Assembly (NCBI RefSeq): GCF_932294415.1
Contig: NC_065538.1
Span: 80,985,834 to 81,049,833, forward strand
DNA: 64,000 nucleotides
Source of the DNA: Quercus robur
Lineage: Eukaryota; Streptophyta; Magnoliopsida; Fagales; Fagaceae
Direction of reading: 5' to 3'
A program made the translations under genes and the position numbers. The first letter of the stretch is position 1; every line of letters starts with the position of its first letter. The notes beneath the pieces were generated by a model. The model saw only the letters and a list, made by a program, of their open reading frames with translations, was not told the DNA's origin and did not search any database. Of the stretch, positions 50,633 through 64,000 are shown piece after piece.

Positions 50633-50793
50633 TACTACAAAAAAGGCACAACTTTTGCCACATGCAATTCTCCATGTGACTAACTATGATTGGTGAAGAA
50701 AAAGTGAGGTTTATGTGAAAGTGACAAACAACCAGTTAGAGTTTGCTACATAGGAGAATTGTGGCAAAAGTGGTGAGTTTGGTTGTGATAGTA
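50633..50793. mobile_element. MITE with TACTAC/TACTAT ends
   Basis: The left half, 'acttttgccacatgcaattc' then 'tccatgtgac', pairs with the right half (reverse complement 'acttttgccacaattctcct' then 'atgtagc'). The ends, TACTACAAAAAAGG and TACTATCACAACC, are CACTA-reminiscent. About 160 bp. No certain target duplication. Confidence 0.6.
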
Positions 50794-50810
50794 GAACCCT
50801 TATTTTAAAC

Positions 50811-51000
50811 TAGAAGTAGATTGAACGCCCATGTGTCCTTCACATTGAAAATGTTGACCAACAAAAAAGCTGTCCAAATGTGTTCAAGAGAGGCATAGCC
50901 AAGTTAAAGTTCCAAAATAGTCCCTAAAGGTAAAATTCTAGCAACTATACTCATCCATGTTCACGAATACTTAAACCCCTTAATGACTATGGGAAAAATA
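50811..51000 (+). repeat. Spacer block A, copy 2
   Basis: Same ordered words as 3300-3480. Lies about 1.6 kb beyond the 3' end of the intact RLK gene. Confidence 0.7.
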
Positions 51001-51118
51001 TTTCAAATCAAAGTACAATACCTAAGCTCTAAATAACCAAAATTCAATGAGAAATTCAATTCCTAGCTAGTGTTACATTAGGTAAAAACCAAAAAGGTAA
51101 ATTTTGTCAATTTTTTAA

Positions 51119-51288
51119 GAAAAGTGATTCATCCACAACATTTTTACAACAAATTATAGGTGGTAAGTGTTACTGTTTGGTTCTAATTGAATCTACCACT
51201 TAAATTATTTTTTTACCCACTTGTAATAGTCAATAATAACCTTTCACTCAATATTTGTTATGAAAATGTTGTAGACATAACATTTCTC
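51119..51288. mobile_element. MITE with ~40-bp inverted repeats
   Basis: The left end 'catccacaacatttttacaa' then 'caaattata' and the right end (reverse complement 'tgtctacaacattttcataa' then 'caaatattg') pair. The interior has the common plant MITE words 'ataggtggtaagtgtta' and 'tttggttctaattga'. Flanks caattttttaa and caattttcaa suggest a degenerate 9-10-bp duplication. Confidence 0.65.
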
Positions 51289-52633
51289 AATTTTCAAACT
51301 TGATCTCTTTTCTGGTCTTAATTAATTTCACCCTTTACATTTTGCTAAATTATATTGTTTCCCTTAACTAATGCTAATACATCTTGGAATCAATCCATCT
51401 TAGAAAATAAAATTATAAAATAGTGACCTAAACAAATCCTACTCTCAATAGAATTTCTTACCTTGATTGGTTTCTTGATTTCCTTTTGGCTCCTAAAAAT
51501 GGATCTTGCACCCTTCTTAACATTTTTTTTTCCTCAAATTTTGATGGTCATTAGATACCAAATATCTAGTTTCAATAAATATCTTGATAGAAATCAAAAC
51601 CTTAGTGGTATGGTATGAGTTAACCCTGAAAACCAGTTCATCAAAAACCCTAAAGTTTTGAAGGCTCGCCATCACCAAGATTGGGGTTTCTCCTTCCTAG
51701 CCGTCTGTCACCTCTTTCTATGATATATGTTTAATGAAGGAACCTAAAGAGTCCTAAATATCCCACCCAGATTTTCTAAATCTATAATTGTCCCTAATTT
51801 ATTCAGGTAGATTTGGACTCAAAGTTTATCTTAATAACTCTAAAGTCCTAGTCAAATTAAATTTCATTCACTTATCATTTCTTAAGCAGCACATAAGTAG
51901 TGGAAAATAGAATCCGAGTTAGAACACAAATTTCTAATCTCTATGTTGTTTTTTTTTTTTTTAATAAACAATAATGATACTAATAATAATTAAAAACAAT
52001 CGTGCAGGGTGTAACATGGACAACTAGGATATTTCTTAAAATAATATAAGAATTTTTCTCTCTACAGGTTTCCCTTTTGATTGAAAGCATAGTTTTGTAG
52101 GAAAAATTAGGACTTCACAATTGTCCAAATAATGCAAAAAAATATTTTGGATGGTTGAGATAAGTCTTCCAAAGACTTTAGAAGCCTAAGGTTAGCCAAA
52201 TTTGTGAGAAATGAACTTGAATCAATTTTAAGAGATTCTGTAACTTCTCTAGTTGCACAATAGGTTCAACTTATAAAAAAATCATATCACACTTATTTCC
52301 TGTCCAAAATCGATCAAATTTGTTATCATTCATGAGCTACAAAGAGATAGGTGAGTATGTTCCTCAAAAGGAAAGGGGCAACAATGGAGAATACAGGAAT
52401 ACCCTACAGATTAAATCCTATAATTCTCTCTCTCTCTCTCTCTCTTTTCCTTTTCCTTTTTCTTTGGTCAAATTTGAGTAGCTTTCTAAGGATCTCATAA
52501 CCACAATGTACATAAGTGGATCTACATGCTTCAAATCAAGCATGGTATGGTATATCTGTTGACTGTTGCAATGCAAATTCAGATAGAATAATTATTTCCA
52601 TCTTCTAGGACAGTGAGTGGCACAAACCATATC
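51289..52633. other. Spacer between MITE and RLK gene
   Basis: No gene or clear repeat. A (CT)n array is at 52427-52446, immediately beyond the presumed 3' UTR of the RLK. Confidence 0.5.
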
Positions 52634-55600
52634 CTAACGACCCTCTAACAATGTATCAGTTATCTCATTTGAACTGGAATTCATTCTATCATTTAATGAT
52701 GGATATGTCTCTGGAAGGCACCTTTCTGCATAAAATCCGGGTCGTCCAGGCTGAGCTAACAACACACTTTCACTATCCAACATCAAAAGCACAGATGGCA
52801 TTGTTGGCCTCTCTTCAGGGCGCTGTTGGACACACAAAAGACCCACTTGAATATATCTTAGTGCTTCAGAAGCAGGGAATTGATTCTCAAGCAACACATC
52901 CATTAGGTCCAAGGCGTTTCCTTCTTGCCAAAGTTTCCATGCCTAAAACAATATCAAGTTATATCAAAGCACAAAAATAAAATTTCCCTGTAAAGTAAAA
53001 ATTATTTTCAACAATTTGGATAGGATCATATTTATTTTACTCACATGACCAAGGAGATTTAGTTTGTGGTCTGGATGAAAAAACAGCCTGTTCTTCTTGC
53101 CACTGAGCATCTCTAACAGTATAACACCAAAGCTAAAAACATCAGATTTGAAAGAAAAAAGTCCATCTATTGCGTACTCTGGAGACATATAGCCACTGCA
53201 TCCAACACAAAAAAGAGAGATTTTAGTAGCAAAATACCAAAATGATGTAAATAAGGTAAGCATGTGTTTACTCACTAAGTTCCAACAACTCTCTTCGTCT
53301 TTGATTCAGTTTGATTTCCACCAAATATTCTTGCCATTCCAAAATCTGAAATTTTGGGATTCATTTCACTGTCTAACAGAATATTGCTGACTTTTAGATC
53401 CCTATGGATTACTCTGAGTCTTGAATCTCTATGAAGATAAAGAAGTCCTCGAGCTATCCCAATAACAATGTCTAATCTCTTTTGCCAGTTGAGTGAACGA
53501 CGCCTTGCTTCATCTGCCCAATCATTACATTGTATACAAGTTGACTTCCAATGGTTTGAAACTATGGCATTTTAGCCAGTTTGGAAATATAACTTATAGG
53601 ACTAGAAAATCAATAAGAGAGACCAAATGACCAATATGCTGCACTAAATTCAAACATACATATGTTTGTGTGTGTGCGTGTATGTGAGAGTGAGAGAGAG
53701 AGAGAGAGAGAGATACAAACCAAAGATTAAGGAGTCTAAGCTTCTGTTTGGCATGTACTCATAGATTAACATTCTTTCTTCTCCTTGAATGCAACAACCT
53801 AGAAGCTTTACAAGGTTCCGATGTTGAAGTTGGGAGATCAAGATGACCTCATTCTTAAACTCCTGTAGGCCTTGTCCAGAATTTTCTGCAAGCCTCTTTA
53901 CTGCTATTTCTTGCCCTGATAGTAGCTCACCCTACAATCATAACAAGAAAGTGCTTATAAAGAAAATTGCAGCTTGTAGGGCCATTTTAGGATTTTGAAA
54001 GTGTCTGAATGAGAACCAGCCGGTGAAACTGTTATATTTTACCTTGTACACTAGGCCAAATCCACCTGCTCCAATCTTATTGGCGGCAGAGAAGTTGTTT
54101 GTGGCAGCTTCAATGGTAGCCATATCGAATAATGGGAGCTCAAGGTCATCCCTTTCTCCTTCAACTCCACTAACGTTTGCTTGATTATCTGGCCTACTGG
54201 CTATTTACAAGAACACAGACAACTTAATAAAAATGATAGGATTGAAACTTCCATGAAATGCTACAATGGAACTATCAGAATTTTGTGGCAAATTTACATT
54301 TGTTTCTTCTCGTCTTCCAAATAATGAACCAGCTGATTGAAGCCAATATGATCACTGCTGAAGCCACAGAAACAGTCACTGCAATTATTATTCGCCTCTG
54401 CTTCTTACTTCTATCAGCATTTGCCTCTAACAACCACAAACAAAAAATAATACAGTATATTAGTTGTTTCAATAATTATAGAATAAAATAGGCAATAGTT
54501 GACCAATTAAGTTAAAATACAAATAGTCATAAGACAACATTTCCATCCCAGCTCCATGTTAGGCCAGAGCTGGGCTGTTTCGAGCCTTTCTTGAGCAAAC
54601 ACAATGCTTGGTTTAAGAGTCTATCATGACAGCATGTGTGGTGAGACAAGCATGTTCATTGCCTATAACAGCAAAGTAGAGATCTTAAGATTATAACAAC
54701 AACAAAGCCTTAGTCCCAAGTTTTGAGTTCCCTAAATAAATTACAGCTGAAAACTGAGAGGTAAAGGTCACAGACTCAAGAATTCTTACCTAATTCTGAA
54801 GCTGCCACTCTCACATAGAGATCTTGCCCATAATTAGCAACCTCTCTGATATCAAGTAGATCTCCAAACCAGGTCACACAGCCACTGCCACTGCCACTGA
54901 TGTCCAGTTTAGCATAAGCCGTACAAGAGCAATTCTCCAAGCACTCTGCCTCACAATCTTCAATACTCATACTGACATTTACGCTAAATTGTGATGCATC
55001 TGGCAGTTTCAATCCTGTTAACTTGATAAATCCCTCTCCATTTCTGCAAATACGATGATCATTTCGAACACATCCATCTAACCAATCAAGCAATTTCCAG
55101 TCTTGGGGTGATTTGGGTTTAAAACCCTTTAAGCACTCACAATACAGTGTATTGTTAACTTTACAGCTACCATAACTACCACAATAACCATAACTGTCAC
55201 AGCGGTCTTCTTGAACTGTGAACAAGAGATTCCAACTAGAGTCTTTATCATTCCAAGAGAAATGCTGAACGAGACCGGATTGACCCAACACAAATCTTGA
55301 AGTGATATTGTCTATAGTTTCATATATATAATAAACTTCTTCAGCACTAGAGACAAATATGGGTTTGAAAACCGTGTTTGCCACCAGAATTTGATCGCCA
55401 CTAAATTGTTCCCCATACCAAGGCCCACTTCGGAATAGCTTCTTTGATCCTTGACGAAGAACAAGTTGAGGAAGCCCACGGGGATCCACACTGTAAGTGT
55501 AGTCTCCAGGAGAAGGATCATCTGAGCTTTTCCATGACCTCAAAGATCGATTCAACCCACTTGTCAAGTTCCACCCAAGCTTCATGGTAGGCAACAAAGT

Positions 55601-56071
55601 ATCATATGGATGATCAAAGCTCTGCCATAGGTAGTTCTCAGAGTTGTCATCACCCATATCTTTCAGAACAAGATTTCCAGAGTCTAAAAGCTGTACAACT
55701 GGACTTCTTGCTGCTTGTGAAATATTTGAAGACCAAACAATGCTTCTTGATTGATTGAGAAGAACAAGATTTCCATCATAGTTGAATGTTAAGAAACCAG
55801 AAGAATTCTGAAGAGGGCTGTCTCTGTTTGCAACCCAAACTTTAGTCTTACCTGGGATATTCTTGTACCATATTCCTAAATATAGATCACCAGAACCTCC
55901 AGCACTGAAGAAGCCAAGTTCAAATTTTTGGCCTGATGAAACCAATGTTTGGCTATCATTCATGGACTGTGTTGCAGTTATGCTGTCAGCTGCAATTGAA
56001 CTTTTTGGAAACAAGGATATCAAAGTGAAAGAAATAGTGAGAAACAAGAGGCTGTCTTTCTGCTTCTCCAT
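52634..56071 (-). CDS. SD1-type G-type lectin S-receptor-like serine/threonine-protein kinase (complete)
   Basis: Exons 56071-54790, 54426-54298, 54200-54043, 53931-53721, 53513-53276, 53195-53045, 52942-52634. All are GT-AG and total 2478 nt = 825 codons plus stop. Signal peptide about 1-27. B-lectin domain with [18 protein letters not shown] and [11 protein letters not shown]-locus glycoprotein region with [22 protein letters not shown]-like Cys cluster [16 protein letters not shown] domain [17 protein letters not shown] helix [20 protein letters not shown]. Kinase with [30 protein letters not shown] and the C-terminal DUF3403-like tail ending ITDTLLEGR. It is an RD kinase, so probably active. 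Such plasma-membrane receptors act in defence and symbiosis signalling; the ligand is unknown. The promoter lies right of 56071, and the next RLK on the same strand starts its 3' end 1.2 kb away. Start ATG is followed by a good hydrophobic signal. Confidence 0.95.
53688..53713. repeat. (GA)n microsatellite in RLK intron 4
   Basis: A (GT)n stretch followed by about 10 GA repeats directly 3' of exon 4 of the intact RLK, starting 8 bp from the donor. Confidence 0.85.
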
Positions 56072-57313
56072 CAGTTTCTTGATCTTTCATTTTACTTGCT
56101 CAAATAAATCTCATGCCTCAAAACTTTTTCTTCTGTTTCAAAGTGTAAAGTTGAATACTTTCAAGGCACGTGATATACCTGCTAAAGAATGCAAAGACTT
56201 TGTCAAGTGCAGAATAGTTGTATGTCATGTGCCCGGCCTTCCAAATAATGGAAGTCTCAATTAGAAAACAGCAAACTCTACCTATAATAATAATTTGTTA
56301 ATAAAAATTCCTGAGTCACTTCAATAATTCAACAGGAAATATGCAAATTTTATATGCCTGAAAGATTGATAAATGTGCAAATATTAAAACTAAAATCGAC
56401 TTATAAAAACTCAGACCATTGGTGTTGCCATGTTGGCATGGAAAGTTCATGGTAAAGTGACACTTGAACATGGGTTCATCTGTGATTAACATCATTTTTA
56501 GGAGGTACATACTGGGAAAACTGGAAGGAGCAGATAGGGACCCAAGTTTGCCAGTGTGAACCTGTTGAATTTTGATTATCCCATGACTTTCAACTCACAG
56601 GTCTTTGTCCATTATTTAATATAAAGAACCTTCTTGGTTTTTTATTTTTTATTTTTTTGGATAAGTGATGAAGAATTTTCTTAACGCAATGACTAGTGGT
56701 AATATATTATTTTTTAAAGGTCATAATCATCTATCAAGTCCACCACTTGTCCTGCGATTTTTGAAATTTCATTTAAAAGATGATTAGGACAGACCACCCA
56801 TCTGCTTTCATTTGCAAATGCGTAGTTGACATTATTCTTATTTTAATCAATACTTTGAGTTGAAATTTTTACTTAAATGTATTGGTAAGTATATGTATTA
56901 TTCTTGAGTATAGAGCAAATAAGAATAAAAAATTTAAAAAAAAAAAAAAAAAAACAGTCAACCTGTGTCCCCAATCTTTTAGTTGTAAGCACAATCTTTA
57001 GGAACATTTGATAAATTTTGCTGTTTTCACACCTACCAGAATTTTTGTTCCAGATATTATATTCAAAGAAAATACAGTTTAACTATATGATTAGTGCAGC
57101 TAAAAAATAATTTAAATCACCTGTTATCTCAGTGGTTTTGAAAATTTGTTGGTATTTTGAGTTACTGGTGTGCAGCAACATCCCAAATGAGTACAAACAA
57201 AATCCAGAAGAAAACATAAAAGGCTGCTCTGTCATGACATGAGCATAAGCATTATACACGTTATTTATCTATCTTATTAACAGTTCGGCAAAAAATTTAT
57301 TCTAAGAGTGTTA
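56072..57313. other. Intergenic region between two RLK genes
   Basis: No reading frame with a domain. Should hold the promoter of the RLK at 52634-56071 (left part) and the 3' UTR of the one at 57314-61010 (right part). A-run at about 56937-56955. Confidence 0.6.
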
Positions 57314-61010
<3,697 letters not shown>

Positions 61011-61838
61011 GTTTCCACTTATAACTTTATGCCGTCTGAAAGTTTAGATTTTAAGCATTGGACTCACCTTCCAAAAGTCATCAAGCCGCCATGATTTGTT
61101 CAGCAATATAAGTAAGAGAACTTATACATATGAGATCTAAGGTCATATTATTTTCCTTTCATGGCTTTGAAAAAAGAAAGGTGTAGTCTTACTTTATCAC
61201 CAAATTTTGGCTTTTGATACATATCCCTATAATTGCTTTCAAAGTTTTCAACCTTGTTGACAATAAACGACAAGGTGACAAAATTGACAATTGTTCAAAA
61301 CAAGAAACACGGGTTGACTAGATCTTTCTATATGAGTCACAAGAAATTATAGATTTTTAGTTTGGTATACTTATTCTGTGATCAGTGAGAATGAATATTG
61401 CAATCTGCACAGAAAAATAATAGGTTGAAAAGGCTTCATTATCTTCACTGTCCTTTATCTTAAACTACTGTACTGAAGGGGCAATTTCAGAGGACAAAAT
61501 CAAATTCATATGAAAAGATAAAAACTTTTAGGTCGCATTAAAATTTGCCTTTGATTTTGTTCTTTATGTCAGTGATGTGCTAGGCCTACTAATCACAGAA
61601 TGTGTATTTGGAGGCTTTGACTGGCTTGGTAGTGGTTCACATCTTCACAAGTATATTGTGATCAATTCCAAATTGCTTCATTTTTAACAAAATAAGATTT
61701 AACTATTACATAGTAATAACCAAAGAATATATATATCTTCCTAAACCTTGTACATTTTAGATTTTGGAGGAAAATAGATTGAATATACAAAGCTACATAT
61801 GCTTTGTGAAGAACATATACAGAGTTCTAATCACCATG
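61011..61838. other. Intergenic region between RLK genes
   Basis: No gene. Contains the promoter of the RLK at 57314-61010 (left part) and the 3' flank of the one at 61839. Confidence 0.6.
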
Positions 61839-63322
<1,484 letters not shown>

Positions 63323-64000
63323 TGTCAAATTAAGAAATCATTAAGTGAAAATACACGCAGACAAAGGTTCTCTAGCACATACAAGTTCAAGGGTGACAAG
63401 CCAAATGAGATGTTTGATTACACATGCAACAGTTTTATTTGATCAGATTACAGCAGCAGTATATCATGGAAAAGTTTCCTTATGTTGCCTGAAAAATCTT
63501 ATTTAGACCCCTAACCACTTACACAGCAGATTTATTGGATTGATTGCACACAGACCTCACAAGCAATTATATCAACAACAGTTACACTGCCGAATCTAAT
63601 TAACAACACACATAATTGATAACAAAGTGTAAAACCAACAACAAAAATACCACGGATCCAATCTTGGAAGAAAACCCACAATAGAGGAATAGTTACAATA
63701 GCCTATATTTACAAATCCCTTGCAGCAATCTCTGAAATCCTTCTATATGGAGATCTTCTCCACGAATGAACCTTATTCACACGAACTAAAACTTCTGGCA
63801 CCGCATGGAACTCTTCAAAGATTTGCGGAAATGAACCCATTGGGAAGATCTGTGTGGTTTCAAACAAATCTCACAATAACTCTCTCTTTGGGATCACAAG
63901 AAGAGTAAATACATCAAGGTATTTTCTCTTTGGCTTAAGAGAAAGAAGGGATCAAATTTGGAGTTGTTTAGCTTTGGTATGGCACTTTTCCTTGGATCAA
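63323..64000. other. Sequence upstream of RLK exon 3, possibly a retroelement in intron 2
   Basis: No TM or lectin exon is visible. From about 63540 the style changes: 'acacacataattgataacaa' and 'aaaccaacaac' resemble 6612-6645, in the flank of a copia-like remnant. Pyrimidine/purine blocks with GGATCC and AGATCT sites follow. I suspect an LTR-type insertion that continues past the window edge, but no terminus is visible. Confidence 0.35.

Overview
The window is nuclear DNA of a flowering plant, most likely a woody eudicot (possibly Fagales, which is an inference). It is AT-rich and microsatellite-rich, has spliced genes, and carries a large load of plant transposable elements. No prokaryotic signature is present. 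The host genes of note are a minus-strand cluster of G-type lectin S-receptor-like serine/threonine kinases (SD1 family RLKs). One complete seven-exon gene lies at 52634-56071; its exon model closes exactly to 825 codons plus stop. A full-length copy at 25282-28491 carries a single in-frame TGA. A copy at 57314-61010 has a one-base shift at the end of exon 1. A further gene at 61839-63322 shows only exons 3-7. Two more fragments lie at 16985-17233 and 30640-31110.

Layout. 1-2817: plant L1-type LINE remnant. 2818-6300: decayed spacer carrying repeats shared with the RLK cluster. 6704-7888: hAT-type element with a captured host exon. 8627-9487: solo LTR. 10049-14653: hAT MITE, small LTR element and a probable Helitron with an internal tandem duplication. 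15.5-19.2 kb: MITE, RLK fragment, solo LTR and a CPN60 fossil. 19.7-23.9 kb: long unclassified repeat split by a nested solo LTR. 23950-24907: solo LTR. 25.3-31.1 kb: RLK copies. 33.2-35.5 kb: two more solo LTRs. 36.1-48.6 kb: FAR1/MULE-like pseudogene split by a 9.8-kb PIF/Harbinger transposon. 49-52.6 kb: repeat-rich spacer with MITEs. 52.6-63.3 kb: the RLK cluster proper.

The most striking object is the PIF/Harbinger element at 36903-46714. It has a spliced Myb/SANT-like ORF1 and a spliced, apparently uninterrupted DDE transposase (404 codons). The same terminal-repeat interval also holds fragments of host genes, including the N-terminus of plastidial pyruvate kinase beta. A second, unrelated gene-capturing element (hAT, 8-bp target duplication) lies at 6704-7888. 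Four solo LTRs of one family all lie in the same orientation, each with its own 5-bp target duplication. Short spacer blocks and a fossil chaperonin-60 exon recur beside RLK copies. They show that the cluster grew by duplication of units larger than the gene.

Limits: family names rest on reading protein motifs by eye. No database search was possible, so species, expression and element ages are not established.
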